Source: Pseudomonadota bacterium
Lineage (GTDB): Bacteria; Pseudomonadota; Gammaproteobacteria; Xanthomonadales; Rhodanobacteraceae
DNA: 64,000 bases
Direction: 5' to 3'
Assembly (NCBI GenBank): GCA_021793575.1
Contig: JAJYSM010000012.1
Span: forward strand, 1 to 64,000
Positions 1 to 11,422 of this stretch are shown one piece after another. A model generated the notes under the pieces. That model ran no database searches. It worked only from the letters and a program-made list of their open reading frames with translations, and was not told the origin of the DNA. Each line of letters opens with the position of its first letter. Position 1 is the first letter of the stretch. A program made the position numbers and the translations under genes.

Positions 1-99
1 CTGCTTGGTGCTCTCGCAGTCCGCCACCATGTCCTGCGCCCATTGCGGGTAGCTGGTCAGTTCAGTCAGCGGGCCGGTGCGTTCGAAACGAGTACTCAT
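1..99 (-). CDS. N-terminal fragment of a TenA-like / iron-containing redox enzyme family protein (runs off left edge)
   Basis: Only the first 33 codons are in the window, read leftward from an ATG at 97-99. An AGGAGA ribosome-binding site lies about 5 bases upstream (104-109). The N-terminus begins MSTRFERTGPLTELTSYPQW and is rich in charged and aromatic residues, with no signal peptide. From memory, Xanthomonadaceae proteins with this kind of start are annotated as TenA-like or iron-containing redox enzymes (a haem-oxygenase-like helical fold). No catalytic residues are visible in the fragment, so this assignment is tentative. The gene is divergent from the ligase gene starting at 864. Confidence 0.45.
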   Translation of the reverse strand, partial: MSTRFERTGPLTELTSYPQWAQDMVADCESTKQ

Positions 100-863
100 G
101 TGATTCTCCTGCGGCGTGGAATGTTGCGGTGGGTTGCTGCTGCTTGTCCGGCAGCCAGGCTGGCTGCTGCCGGTTGTGATCCGGTATCGCCGAGCGATAC
201 CGGAAACCTTCGATGCGTGATTCATGCATTTTCGCAGTGCCGCAGCATCCGCATCAGCGGCGACCGACACTCGTGCGGGCCCGCGCCGGGGTGCTCGGGT
301 GCCCGCCGCAGATTGCCCTTGCAGAGTAGCGCCAGCTGAGTTCCGGCCAGGCGAACTGGCGTGCATTTTTTTGATCGGGAAGTTCTGGATGGCCGGCGCC
401 AGCAGGTGCATGACCCGCATCGACGCGGACGGCGGCCTGTCGCTGCCAACATCGCAGCGCGGGCTGCCGCACCCACCAGCGTCGGCCACCCGCTCGACGC
501 CATGTCTGCGTGCCCACGGACAGGCAGCATTCCTCAGACCGCCGGAGCGCGCCCTGGCGCGCTGTTGTCGGCCGCTTCCAGCACCCCGCTGGGCGCACTG
601 CACGGCACCACCGACCACGCCAGCATCATCAGTTCGATTGTCACGTCGCAGTGCCCGTCATGAGATGTGGCTGGATCATGCCTGCAGAGGGACCACCTCG
701 ACCACTGCCGGCGCACCGACCGCGCCGGCACGCCTGCCGAAACCCCGCCACGCGGGCCAATCGACAGCGGGAAATGGACGTCCAGCCTTACAGTCAGGCC
801 TCGCCGTTTCACCGCATCGCCCTATCCGAATTCGCGGCCGGGGCCACTCGAAGGAGCACGCGC
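100..863. other. 764-bp intergenic region without a recognisable gene
   Basis: This gap separates two divergent genes. Open frames cross it on both strands, but their translations are rich in Arg, Pro, Ala and His without any domain-like pattern, as expected of high-GC noncoding DNA. The only structures seen are a perfect 10-bp inverted repeat at 181-203 and an imperfect GC-rich palindrome around 149-174. An AAGGAG ribosome-binding site for the downstream ligase lies at 851-856. Promoters for both divergent genes are expected here, but no convincing -35/-10 pair was found. Confidence 0.6.
181..203. repeat. Perfect 10-bp inverted repeat, 3-base loop
   Basis: CCGGTATCGC at 181-190 and GCGATACCGG at 194-203 are exact reverse complements separated by CGA. 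The repeat lies about 80 bases upstream of the leftward start codon at 99. No T-run follows on either strand, so it is not a canonical terminator. It could be an operator or a small palindromic element. Confidence 0.6.
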
Positions 864-1991
864 ATGATCACGCTTGGGATGGAAGAGGAAATCCAGGTCA
901 TCGATGCACACGGGCAGCTGGTGGCCCACGACTTTGCCGCGGAGTTTGCCGAGGCCGAGCTGCCGGAGGGCCTGATGGACCGGGAGATCCACCGCTGCGT
1001 GATCGAGGTGAAGACGCGCATCTGCCACGCGGTGCCGCAGCTGCTGGCCGCCCTGCGCGTGCTGCGCGCGCAGGCGCGGCGGCGCGCGGCGACGCAGGGC
1101 CAGCAGATCCTGATCGCCGGCATCCACCCCACTTCGCCGTGGCAGCAGCAGGCGCTGCATGACGACCCCGGGCACCCACACTACTGCCAGCTGGTGGACG
1201 AATACCGCGACGTGGCGCGCGGCGCGCTCAGCTTCGGCATGCACCTGCATCTGGGCTTCGAGGCCGGCGCGCCGCGGATGGCGGTGATGAACCGGCTGCG
1301 CCATGTGCTGCCCGAGGTGCTGGCGCTGTCCGCCAGCTCGCCGTTTTTCGAGGGCCGCGACAGCGGGTTGCATTCCTGGCGACACAGCTTGCTGGATCGC
1401 TATCCGCGCATGGGCACGCCCGAGGTGTGGGAGAGCGAGCACGACTACCAGACCCACGTGCGCCGGCTGCGCCACACCGGCTGCCTGGGCGAGGATCAGG
1501 GGCTGTGGCAGGACCTCCGCCTGCATCATCGCTACGGCACGCTGGAGGTGCGCATCATGGACACGCACCCGGACCTGGTGCGCATCGGCCTGATCGCCAC
1601 GCTGCTGAAGTGGGAGGCCGAAACCCTGCTGCTGGAGCTGCACGCCGGACGCGCCAAGCCGGCGTGGTCGCGCGCCTGCATCGACGAGAACAAGTGGCGC
1701 GCGCGCCGACATGGCCTGCGCGCGCAGTGGATCGACTGGCACCGCGACGAAGCCTGCAGCACCGCGCTGCATTTCGAGCGCTGGTGGGCACGCATCGCGC
1801 CGCGCGCGGCCGACGCCGCCGAGCGCAACTACTGGGAACGCCATCTGGCCGATGCGCTGTGCCAGGGCACGTTTGCCGACGTACTGCGCCGGCAGGCCCA
1901 GCGCCATGCCGACTGGCGCACCACCTTGCAATGGATGGCGGCGCTGGCCTGTGACGACGCGGTGCTGCCGCGCTACGCCGAGGCCTCGTGA
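864..1991 (+). CDS. Carboxylate-amine ligase of the GCS2 / YbdK type
   Basis: The protein has 375 residues and belongs to the glutamate-cysteine ligase 2 superfamily, which forms an amide between a carboxylate and an amine through an acyl phosphate. The family signature is clear: GMEEEIQVID at residues 5-14 (metal/ATP-binding acidic cluster), the HLHLGFE strand around residue 128 and EVRIMDTHPDL near residue 228. The length fits YbdK-like ligases (about 370). The start is the ATG at 864, preceded by AAGGAG at 851-856. The upstream in-frame extension does not look coding. The stop overlaps the start of the next gene (TGATG), so the two are probably translationally coupled. YbdK has weak gamma-glutamylcysteine ligase activity in vitro. 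The true substrate here is unknown, and the ATP-grasp partner suggests it makes a specific small amide. Confidence 0.85.
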   Translation: MITLGMEEEIQVIDAHGQLVAHDFAAEFAEAELPEGLMDREIHRCVIEVKTRICHAVPQLLAALRVLRAQARRRAATQGQQILIAGIHPTSPWQQQALHDDPGHPHYCQLVDEYRDVARGALSFGMHLHLGFEAGAPRMAVMNRLRHVLPEVLALSASSPFFEGRDSGLHSWRHSLLDRYPRMGTPEVWESEHDYQTHVRRLRHTGCLGEDQGLWQDLRLHHRYGTLEVRIMDTHPDLVRIGLIATLLKWEAETLLLELHAGRAKPAWSRACIDENKWRARRHGLRAQWIDWHRDEACSTALHFERWWARIAPRAADAAERNYWERHLADALCQGTFADVLRRQAQRHADWRTTLQWMAALACDDAVLPRYAEAS

Positions 1992-3163
1992 TGAACGCCT
2001 TGCCCGAACTTCGACTGGCATCGCTCGGCGTGGAACCGATGGCACAGGCGCTGGCGCAGGTCGGTGCGCCGCACCTGCCGCAGAGCCTGCTGTCGGATCA
2101 CTACGGGGTCGGCAACCACGCCCTGCAGCAGGCGCTGCGCGCCAAGATCGCGCACCTGCTGGCGGCGCTGCAGCCGCAGCTGCAGCCGGCGCGCATCGCG
2201 TGGCCGGGGACGCAGCCGGATGTGCTGGCGCTGGATCTGGCGCTGGTGGAGCACCCGCAGCGCCCGTTCGATCTGGCCTGGGTGGAGATCCAGGCGTTCA
2301 CCACCATGCTGCCCACCTTCCACGCCATGCATCTGGCGCAGCGGCGGCTGCATGGGCTGGCGCCGCGCTGGCTGCCGCACGACCCGCTGCCCGGCGCAAC
2401 CGACTGGGTCGAGCACCTGCGTCGCTGGGTGGCGCCCCACGCCGCCACCGTGCTGATCGAGGATCAGCCGCGCACCGGCCTCAGCTGGCCAGACCTCGAC
2501 GGCGCCCGCCACTGGTGGCACGTGGCCGTGCGCGACTGGCGCGAGCTGACCGCAGCCGATGGCCTGCTGCGCGATGCGGACACCTCGCAGCGCGCCGCGC
2601 AGCACTACAGCCACGTGTGGAACCGGCTGATCTTCTCGGACCTGTCCGCGTCCGACCGATCGCAGGCCGAGGCCACCCTGCGCGCGGCCGATCGGCTCAG
2701 CTGGCACAGCCACCCGGCCTGGTACGAGGGGATCCACAAGGGCAGCCTGGCCGAGCTGCCGCTGGCCGCACACGAAGCCTGCCACTGGGTCGAGGACAGC
2801 CCGCTGCGCGCCGCGCAGTGGGCGCAGCCGCAGCGCTGGGTGGCCAAGTCCGTCAGCGGACATTCCGGCAGCGGCCTGCTGCTGGCGCCCACGGCGGCAC
2901 AGCTGCAGGCGCTCCCCACGCCGCGCCAGTGGATCGTGCAGAAGCGCTTCCGCCAAGTGCCCGTGGGGCAGCATCCGCTCACCCGCCAGCCGCTGTTCGG
3001 TGAGGTGCGCTGCATGCTCGGCCTGCAGCCCGGCCGCGCGCCGTGGGTGATGGCGTGGATCCTGCGCTGCTCCACCGACGGCGTGGCGACCATGAGCGGC
3101 CGCCGGACCGCCCCCGGCGAGGGCATGACACTGTTGTATTTCGACAGTTCAGCCACGTCGTGA
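1991..3163 (+). CDS. Putative ATP-grasp ligase, glutathionylspermidine-synthase-like
   Basis: The protein has 390 residues and no signal peptide or membrane segment. The C-terminal half reads like an ATP-grasp domain of the glutathionylspermidine synthase type: a lysine followed by a glycine/serine-rich loop (WVAKSVSGHSGSGLLL, about residues 285-300), then WIVQKRFRQ near residue 315 and GEVRCMLGL near residue 337. The N-terminal half would be the preATP-grasp domain. This reading is motif-level inference only. The ATG at 1991 overlaps the stop of the GCS2-type ligase, and a GTG codon directly precedes it in frame. Pairing a GCS2 ligase with an ATP-grasp enzyme suggests two successive ATP-dependent amide-forming steps on one substrate. 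Confidence 0.6.
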   Translation: MNALPELRLASLGVEPMAQALAQVGAPHLPQSLLSDHYGVGNHALQQALRAKIAHLLAALQPQLQPARIAWPGTQPDVLALDLALVEHPQRPFDLAWVEIQAFTTMLPTFHAMHLAQRRLHGLAPRWLPHDPLPGATDWVEHLRRWVAPHAATVLIEDQPRTGLSWPDLDGARHWWHVAVRDWRELTAADGLLRDADTSQRAAQHYSHVWNRLIFSDLSASDRSQAEATLRAADRLSWHSHPAWYEGIHKGSLAELPLAAHEACHWVEDSPLRAAQWAQPQRWVAKSVSGHSGSGLLLAPTAAQLQALPTPRQWIVQKRFRQVPVGQHPLTRQPLFGEVRCMLGLQPGRAPWVMAWILRCSTDGVATMSGRRTAPGEGMTLLYFDSSATS

Positions 3164-3275
3164 CGGGCCACACCGCAGGCACACGTCATCCGGCCCGCAC
3201 GGCGCCGCACCGGCGCTATGCTCACTTCGGCTGCAACGAAAGCACGCACCCACTCCACCTCAGGCAGGCCACTCG

Positions 3276-4259
3276 ATGACCACCGTCTTTCTCACCGGCG
3301 CCAGCGGATTTCTGGGCGGCCATCTGCTGCGCGAGCTGCGCGCGGCGGGTTGCGCGGTGCGCGCGCTGTCGCGGCGACCGGAATCCGACGCCGCCATCGC
3401 GGCCGGCGGCGGCGTGCCAGTGCGGGCGAGCCTCGCCGATCAGGCCGCGCTGCAGGCCGCGCTGGCCGGATGCGCGGCGGTGTTCCACGCCGCCGCCGAC
3501 ACCAGCCTGTGGCGTCCGCACGCGGCGGCGCAGACCGCCAGCAATGTGCAGGGCACCGGGAACCTGCTGCGCGCCGCCGAATCGGCCGGCGTGCAGGGCT
3601 TCATGCACACCTCGTCGGTGTCGGCGTGGTCGCACCTCGTGCACGGCGTGATCGATGAGTCGGTGCCGCAGCGCGGCGGCGACAGCTGGATCAACTACGA
3701 GCGCAGCAAGTACCTCGGCGAGCAGGCGGTGCGGCGCTCGGCGCTGCCGTGGATCGTGTTCAACCCCAGCCACATCCTGGGGCCGGGCGACCGCCACAAC
3801 TGGGCGCGCCTGATCATGCTGATCGAGCGCCAGCAGCTTCCCGGCATCCCGCCCGGCATCGGCGCGTTTGCCGACGTGCGCGAGATCGCCAAGGCCCAGG
3901 TGCGCGCCTGGCAGCAGCGGCGCTTCGAGCAGCGTTTCCTGCTCGGCGGCGAGCAGGCCAGCTTCGTCGACTTCGTGCAGCGGGTCGGCGCGGCGCTGGG
4001 CCGGCGCACGCCGCGCGGCGCCACGCCGGCGTGGGCGCTGATGGGGTTTGCGCGGCTGTCCGATGCGTGGTCGCGGGTCACCGGCAGGGAGCCGGACATC
4101 ACCCCCGAAGGCGCCGCGCTGACCTCGCACCGGCTGCAGGTGGACTCGGCCAAGGCTCGCCGCGAACTGGACTATGTGGAAACGCCGCTGGACACGCTGC
4201 TCGCCGATACGCTGCAATGGATGCGGCACGCAGGCATGCTGCCCTCGGACGGCGGCTGA
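3276..4259 (+). CDS. NAD(P)-dependent epimerase/dehydratase (extended SDR)
   Basis: This 327-residue Rossmann-fold protein opens with the dinucleotide-binding motif TGASGFLGGH (residues 7-16). It carries the extended-SDR YxxxK catalytic pair in YERSKYLGE (about residues 142-150), with a Ser pair just upstream (HTSSVSAW). The best family match is the dihydroflavonol-4-reductase-like or 3-beta-hydroxysteroid-dehydrogenase-like branch. The substrate cannot be deduced. The start is the ATG at 3276, about 110 bases after the ATP-grasp-like gene and in the same direction. The secreted acylase gene follows 52 bases later. Confidence 0.85.
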   Translation: MTTVFLTGASGFLGGHLLRELRAAGCAVRALSRRPESDAAIAAGGGVPVRASLADQAALQAALAGCAAVFHAAADTSLWRPHAAAQTASNVQGTGNLLRAAESAGVQGFMHTSSVSAWSHLVHGVIDESVPQRGGDSWINYERSKYLGEQAVRRSALPWIVFNPSHILGPGDRHNWARLIMLIERQQLPGIPPGIGAFADVREIAKAQVRAWQQRRFEQRFLLGGEQASFVDFVQRVGAALGRRTPRGATPAWALMGFARLSDAWSRVTGREPDITPEGAALTSHRLQVDSAKARRELDYVETPLDTLLADTLQWMRHAGMLPSDGG

Positions 4260-4311
4260 CAACGGACCGCGCCAGCGGCCAGAATGCCTGCACCCTTTTC
4301 CGGACACGCCG

Positions 4312-6519
4312 ATGCTGATGCGCACCGCGGTACTTCGACGCTCACTGCTGTTGATCGCCCTGCTGGCCCTCGCCGGCGGCGGGCATGCCGACGCATCCGG
4401 CAGCGTCGCCGATGCAGCCCGCTGGCAGCGCGAGGCGCAGGCGGTCACGATCACCCGTGACGACTGGGGCATCGCCCACGTGCACGGCCGCACGGATGCG
4501 GACGCGGTGTTCGGCATGGCCTACGCGCAGGCCGAGGACGACTTCAACCGCGTGGAGACCAACTACCTCGTCTCGCTGGGGCGGCTGGCCGAGGCCGAGG
4601 GCGAGCCGGCCCTCTGGCAGGATCTGCGCCAGCGGCTGTTCATCGATCCGCAGACGCTGCAAACGCTCTACGGCCAGAGCCCACCGTGGCTGCAGCAGCT
4701 GATGAACGCATGGGCCGACGGGCTGAATTTTTATCTCGCCACCTACCCGCACGTGCATCCGCGCGTGATCACGCACTTCGAGCCGTGGATGGCGCTGTCC
4801 TTCACCGAAGGCAGCATCGGCGGCGACATCGAGCGGGTGGAGCTGAAGCCGCTCAAGGCGTTCTACGGCCGCGCCACCGACGCGCCGCTGGCGCAGGTGC
4901 GCATACAGCCCAGCTGGGTCGAGCCGACCGGCTCCAACGGCATCGCCATCGCGCCCAGGCTCACCGCCGACGGCCATGCGCTGCTGCTGATCAACCCGCA
5001 CACCTCGTTCTTCTTCCGCTCCGAGCTGCAGATGTCCAGCGACGCTGGGCTGGACGCCTACGGCGCGGTGACCTGGGGCCAGTTCTTCATCTACCAGGGC
5101 TTCAACCAGCATGTGGGCTGGATGCACACCTCCACCGGCGTCGACGCGGTGGACGAGTTCGCCGAGACGATCGTGCGCCAGGGCGGCAAGCTGTACTACC
5201 GCTACGGCAAGGCGCTGCGGCCGGTCACCACGCGGCAGATCACGCTGCACTACCGCGCCAAGGACGGCACGCTGGCGCAGCGCAGCTTCACCGCGTACTT
5301 CACCCACCACGGCCCGATCGTGCGCGAGCTGGGCGGCAAATGGATCGCCGAGGCGCTGATGAACAAGCCGGTGCCTGCGCTGGAGCAGAGCTGGCTGCGC
5401 ACCAGGACGCACGACCTGGCCAGCTACATGAAGGTGGCCGAGCTGAAGGCCAACTCCTCCAACAACACCCTGTTCGCTGACGACAAGGGCGAGATCGCCT
5501 TCCTGATGCCGCAGTTCGTGCCCCGGCGCGACAACCGCTTCGATTACACCAAGCCGGTGGACGGCTCGAACCCGGCCACCGACTGGCACGGCCTGACGCC
5601 ACTCAGCCAGCTGCCGCAGGTGGTGAATCCGCCCAACGGCTGGGTGTTCAACACCAACGACTGGCCGTACTCGGCGGCCGGCCCCAACAGCCCGAAGCAG
5701 GCCGACTACCCGCGCTACATGGACACCTTCGGCGAGAACCCGCGCGGCCTGCACGCCACCCGCCTGCTCACCGGCGCGAAGGACTGGACGCTGCCCTCGC
5801 TGATCAGCGCCGCGTTCGATTCCTACCTGCCCGCGTTCGCGCGGCAGATCCCGATCCTCATCGCCGACTACGATGCGCTGGCCGCCAGCGACCCGCTGAA
5901 GGACAAGCTGCGCGGTCCGATCGCGCTGCTGCGCGGCTGGGACTACCGATGGGGCATCGCCTCGATGCCGACCACGCTGGCGGTGTTCTGGGGCGACACG
6001 CTGTGGGACGAGGTGAGCAAGGCGGACACTGCCGAAGGTCTGTCGATCTACGACGTGATGGCCGAGAAGGCCGGTTCGCGCGCGCGCCTCAATGCGCTGG
6101 CTGAAGCCTGCGATCGACTGCAAAAGGACTTCGGCAGCTGGGGCGTGCCGTGGGGCGAGGTCAACCGCTACCAGCGCCTCACCGGCGCCATCCAGCAGCC
6201 GTTCGACGATGCGAAGCCGAGCATCCCGGTGCCGTTCACCTCCTCACGCTGGGGCTCGCTGGCCTCCTTCGGCGCACATCGCTGGCCCGGCACCAGGCGC
6301 TACTACGGCACCAGCGGCAACAGCTTTGTGGCGGTGGTCGAGTTCGGCCCCAAGGTGCGCGCCCGCGCCATCACCGCAGGCGGCGAAAGCGGCCACCCCG
6401 ACTCGCCGCACTTCAACGACGAGGCCGAGCGCTACACCACCGGCGACCTGCGCACGGTGTACTTCTGGCCGCAGCAGCTCAAAGGGCATACCGAGCGGGT
6501 GTATCACCCAGGCGGGTGA
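4312..6519 (+). CDS. Secreted penicillin-acylase-family Ntn hydrolase
   Basis: The protein has 735 residues and a signal peptide: two arginines, then a Leu/Ala-rich core, with likely cleavage near the AGGGHADA segment around residue 24. The start is the ATG at 4312; a longer in-frame extension would cross the end of the upstream gene. The penicillin amidase fold is recognisable from DDWGIAHVHG (about residues 50-59), the spacer, and a GSNG motif. Ser208 there would become the N-terminal nucleophile of the beta chain after autocatalytic cleavage at Gly207-Ser208. NPHTSF near residue 228 and a conserved NTNDWPY-type stretch follow. Relatives cleave amides such as beta-lactam side chains, acyl-homoserine lactones or polyamine conjugates. 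The sequence does not show which. It probably acts in the periplasm. Confidence 0.85.
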   Translation: MLMRTAVLRRSLLLIALLALAGGGHADASGSVADAARWQREAQAVTITRDDWGIAHVHGRTDADAVFGMAYAQAEDDFNRVETNYLVSLGRLAEAEGEPALWQDLRQRLFIDPQTLQTLYGQSPPWLQQLMNAWADGLNFYLATYPHVHPRVITHFEPWMALSFTEGSIGGDIERVELKPLKAFYGRATDAPLAQVRIQPSWVEPTGSNGIAIAPRLTADGHALLLINPHTSFFFRSELQMSSDAGLDAYGAVTWGQFFIYQGFNQHVGWMHTSTGVDAVDEFAETIVRQGGKLYYRYGKALRPVTTRQITLHYRAKDGTLAQRSFTAYFTHHGPIVRELGGKWIAEALMNKPVPALEQSWLRTRTHDLASYMKVAELKANSSNNTLFADDKGEIAFLMPQFVPRRDNRFDYTKPVDGSNPATDWHGLTPLSQLPQVVNPPNGWVFNTNDWPYSAAGPNSPKQADYPRYMDTFGENPRGLHATRLLTGAKDWTLPSLISAAFDSYLPAFARQIPILIADYDALAASDPLKDKLRGPIALLRGWDYRWGIASMPTTLAVFWGDTLWDEVSKADTAEGLSIYDVMAEKAGSRARLNALAEACDRLQKDFGSWGVPWGEVNRYQRLTGAIQQPFDDAKPSIPVPFTSSRWGSLASFGAHRWPGTRRYYGTSGNSFVAVVEFGPKVRARAITAGGESGHPDSPHFNDEAERYTTGDLRTVYFWPQQLKGHTERVYHPGG

Positions 6520-6561
6520 TGCTGACGAGGCAATGATGGCCTGCGAGGCCACCATCAACCG

Positions 6562-6941
6562 CCGGGTGCTGGGCACCACGCCGACGGGCAGATGCTGTGG
6601 GGGGATGCCGCCTGTCAGATCCGCGGCGAAAAGGATGTGCCCAAGCTCAAGAACTACCTGCTCCTTCGAGCATGACCTGATCGACGGTGTGATCCTGCTG
6701 CCCGACAACCTGTTCTACAACGGCGTATCTGAAAAGCGAGCCGCTGGGCGGACTGGTCGCGGTGATCGACAAGGCCCATGCGACGGAAAACAACTACAAG
6801 CTGTCGCCCTCGCGCTATCTGCCCCACGGCGGTGCCAAGGTGATGCGCGAGATTCCCGAGCTCGCGGCGGAGCTGGCAGCGTTGAAAAAAGTGGAGGCAA
6901 GGCTCGACCAGGAACTGGCGAAGGTGTTGGCGCAGCTATGA
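6562..6941 (+). pseudogene. Internally deleted hsdM remnant (type I restriction-modification methyltransferase)
   Basis: Three fragments of an N6-adenine DNA methylase lie in consecutive but shifted frames. From about 6574 one frame gives HHADGQMLWGDAACQIRGEK and continues DVPKLKNYLL, like the N-terminal helical domain of HsdM. In the next frame, from about 6665, EHDLIDGVILLPDNLFYNG resembles the late catalytic-domain segment that follows the NPPF motif. From 6729 a third frame encodes a 70-residue C-terminus (LKSEPLGG to KVLAQL) ending in a TGA at 6939-6941. The central several hundred residues, including the SAM-binding and NPPF motifs, are missing. The gene cannot be active. No hsdS or hsdR is present beside it. 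Confidence 0.75.
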
Positions 6942-7022
6942 ACAAGTCGAACCAGCGCGCAACCGATCGACAACAACCCCGATTGCGTAACCATCCCGCC
7001 ACCTTAGCTCGGCGGGCAAGGT

Positions 7023-7083
7023 GGCTACGGTAGCCGCTTACGGTGGGTGGAGGACTTGCACCTCCAGGCAGACGCGACCTGCC
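7023..7083. repeat. Cluster of three small hairpins
   Basis: Three short perfect stems lie in succession: GGCTAC/GTAGCC (7023-7028 with 7030-7035), GGAGG/CCTCC (7049-7053 with 7061-7065, 7-base loop) and GGCAG/CTGCC (7067-7071 with 7079-7083, 7-base loop). On the minus strand the middle one resembles a tRNA T-arm, but no acceptor or D-arm can be built around it. The cluster lies between the hsdM remnant and the gyrA terminator and may be debris of the element that brought hsdM. Confidence 0.4.
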
Positions 7084-7097
7084 GGGCGCGCACAAAG

Positions 7098-7123
7098 AAA
7101 AACCTCGCCGAAGCGGGGTTTTT
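7098..7123 (-). terminator. Rho-independent terminator of gyrA
   Basis: Read on the minus strand, an 11-bp stem (five A-T pairs, then CCCCGC with GCGAGG) closes a TTCG tetraloop and is followed by a T-run. It begins 23 bases past the gyrA stop at 7146. The flanking A-runs and T-runs make it potentially bidirectional, so it could also stop transcription coming from the left. Confidence 0.85.
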
Positions 7124-7145
7124 CTCGTCCAGAACCGCGACAGGC

Positions 7146-9761
<2,616 letters not shown>

Positions 9762-9899
9762 GAATCGGCTTCCCTGATAACGAAAAGTGGGCATTGACGC
9801 GGCGCCTCAAGCGCATGCGCGAGCGGCCCGAAAACAACCGCTGGAGTGTAGCACGAAAGGTGCCAGATAGACAGTATTTTATCTATCTATATCAATACC

Positions 9900-10310
9900 T
9901 TATGTGGGTGTCTTGGAGCCCCTGAAAAGCATTCCGCGCGCGGTCGCGAAATTGACCAGCGCGGCCACCGCCGAACCGCCGGCCGCGGCTATCGCCGGCC
10001 ACCGGTGCAGGGAGGCAAAGTTCAGCAACAGCAGCGCGTAAATCCCGTAGTTGATCACTGCCCCGAAGCTCATCAGGCCCAGCCAGTGCAGCCACTCGGC
10101 GTGCGCGGCGCGATCGCTGCGGCGTGCGGCAAAGGTGTAGCGGCGGTTCCACCACCAGGTGAAGGTGGCGGCGAGCAGGAACGAGATGACCCTGGCCAGG
10201 TACGGATTCCAGTGCTGCCAGCCCACCAGCAGCTGCACCACGCCGGCGTCGATCAGCAGACCGAGCACGCCGCCCGCCGCGAACAGGCCGATTTCACGCG
10301 ACAGCCTCAC
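9900..10310 (-). CDS. GtrA-like small membrane protein
   Basis: This 136-residue protein has four predicted membrane helices: [17 protein letters not shown], a helix around [14 protein letters not shown], one around [18 protein letters not shown], and one near the C-terminus. That layout and the WNRRYTF segment after helix 2 are typical of the GtrA/DPMS family. These proteins flip or assist polyprenyl-linked sugars in cell-surface glycosylation. The start is a GTG at 10310 that overlaps the mtnA stop by four bases (GTGA), so it is translated from the mtnA message. Its functional link with methionine salvage is unclear. Confidence 0.8.
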   Translation of the reverse strand: MRLSREIGLFAAGGVLGLLIDAGVVQLLVGWQHWNPYLARVISFLLAATFTWWWNRRYTFAARRSDRAAHAEWLHWLGLMSFGAVINYGIYALLLLNFASLHRWPAIAAAGGSAVAALVNFATARGMLFRGSKTPT

Positions 10311-11326
10311 GATCCGAACATCGCCTGCATCGCGATGCTGTTGGGCCGCTCGATCACGCCGCGCTCGGTGACGATGGCATCGATCAGTTCGGCCGGCGTC
10401 ACGTCGAACACCGGATTCCATGCCTGCGCGCCCTCGACCACCGTGCGCGTTCCGGCCGTGCTGAGCAGCTCGGCCGGGTCGCGCAGCTCGATCTCGATCT
10501 CCTCGCCGGTGCCGGTGGCCATGTCGACGGTGGACGACGGCGCCACCACCATGAACCGCACGCCGTGGTAGCGCGCGGCGATCGCCAGCTGGTAGGTGCC
10601 GATCTTGTTCGCGGTGTCGCCGTTAGCGGCGATGCGGTCGGCGCCCACGATCACCCACTGCACGGCGCCGGACTTCATCAGGTGCGCGGCGGCGGAGTCG
10701 GCGATCAGCTGCGCCGGAATGCCGTCGCGCACCAGCTCCCACATGGTCAGTCGCGCGCCCTGCTGCCATGGCCGCGTTTCGCCGGCATAGACGCGGGCGA
10801 TGCGGCCGGCCGCCACGCCGGCGCGGATCACGCCCAGCGCAGTGCCGTAGCCGGCTGTGGCCAGCGAGCCGGTATTGCAGTGGGTCAGCACGCCGGCGGG
10901 GGCGGCGATCAGCGCGGCGCCAAGTTCGCCCATGCGCCGATTGGCGGCCAGATCCTCGTCCTGGATCGCCTGCGCCTCGCGCAGCAGCGCCGCGGCATCG
11001 GCGCCGGCGGCGATCCGCCGCTTCATGCGATCCAGCGCCCACATCAGGTTGACCGCGGTGGGCCGCGCCGCGCGCAGCGTGGTCAGCACCTCGGCGATGG
11101 CCGCACCCTGCTGCGCGGCCATCGCCACGCCCCAGGCCGCGGTGATGCCGATCGCCGGTGCGCCGCGCACTGCCAGGTCGCGAATCGCGCCGGTGACCTG
11201 GGCTGCATCGCGGCAGTCGATCCAGCGTTCCTCGTGCGGCAGCCGGCGCTGATCGAGCAGGCGCAGATGGTCGCCCTGCCACTGCACGGCGCGGATGGAG
11301 TCATGCGTTTGGGTCACGTTATGCAT
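10307..11326 (-). CDS. mtnA: S-methyl-5-thioribose-1-phosphate isomerase
   Basis: MtnA (339 residues) converts 5-methylthioribose 1-phosphate to the ribulose form in the methionine salvage pathway. It belongs to the eIF2B-alpha-like family. Visible signatures are [13 protein letters not shown] near residue 45, the catalytic cysteine in [17 protein letters not shown] (about residue 158) and the aspartate in [19 protein letters not shown] (about residue 238). The ATG at 11326 gives the expected N-terminus ([16 protein letters not shown]). In related genomes mtnA lies next to gyrA. Here a GtrA-like gene is coupled between them. Confidence 0.95.
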   Translation of the reverse strand: MHNVTQTHDSIRAVQWQGDHLRLLDQRRLPHEERWIDCRDAAQVTGAIRDLAVRGAPAIGITAAWGVAMAAQQGAAIAEVLTTLRAARPTAVNLMWALDRMKRRIAAGADAAALLREAQAIQDEDLAANRRMGELGAALIAAPAGVLTHCNTGSLATAGYGTALGVIRAGVAAGRIARVYAGETRPWQQGARLTMWELVRDGIPAQLIADSAAAHLMKSGAVQWVIVGADRIAANGDTANKIGTYQLAIAARYHGVRFMVVAPSSTVDMATGTGEEIEIELRDPAELLSTAGTRTVVEGAQAWNPVFDVTPAELIDAIVTERGVIERPNSIAMQAMFGS

Positions 11327-11422
11327 CCGCCCATTATCGCCCAAGCGGGCGACGGCGGATGCAGGTTTCGACACACACTACGCGGTGCCGGGCCGGCATC
11401 GTGCAGGCGCAGCGTGCTGCCC

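Noticed and set aside
510-863. N-terminal extension of the carboxylate-amine ligase
   Set aside because: The 118 extra residues are Arg/His/Pro-rich and unlike the family, while the ATG at 864 has a strong AAGGAG and gives the conserved GMEEE opening.
7030-7085. tRNA-like T-arm and anticodon-like stems on the minus strand
   Set aside because: Only a one-base variable region would separate the two stems, and no D-arm or acceptor stem can be formed, so it is not a tRNA. Reported only as a hairpin cluster.
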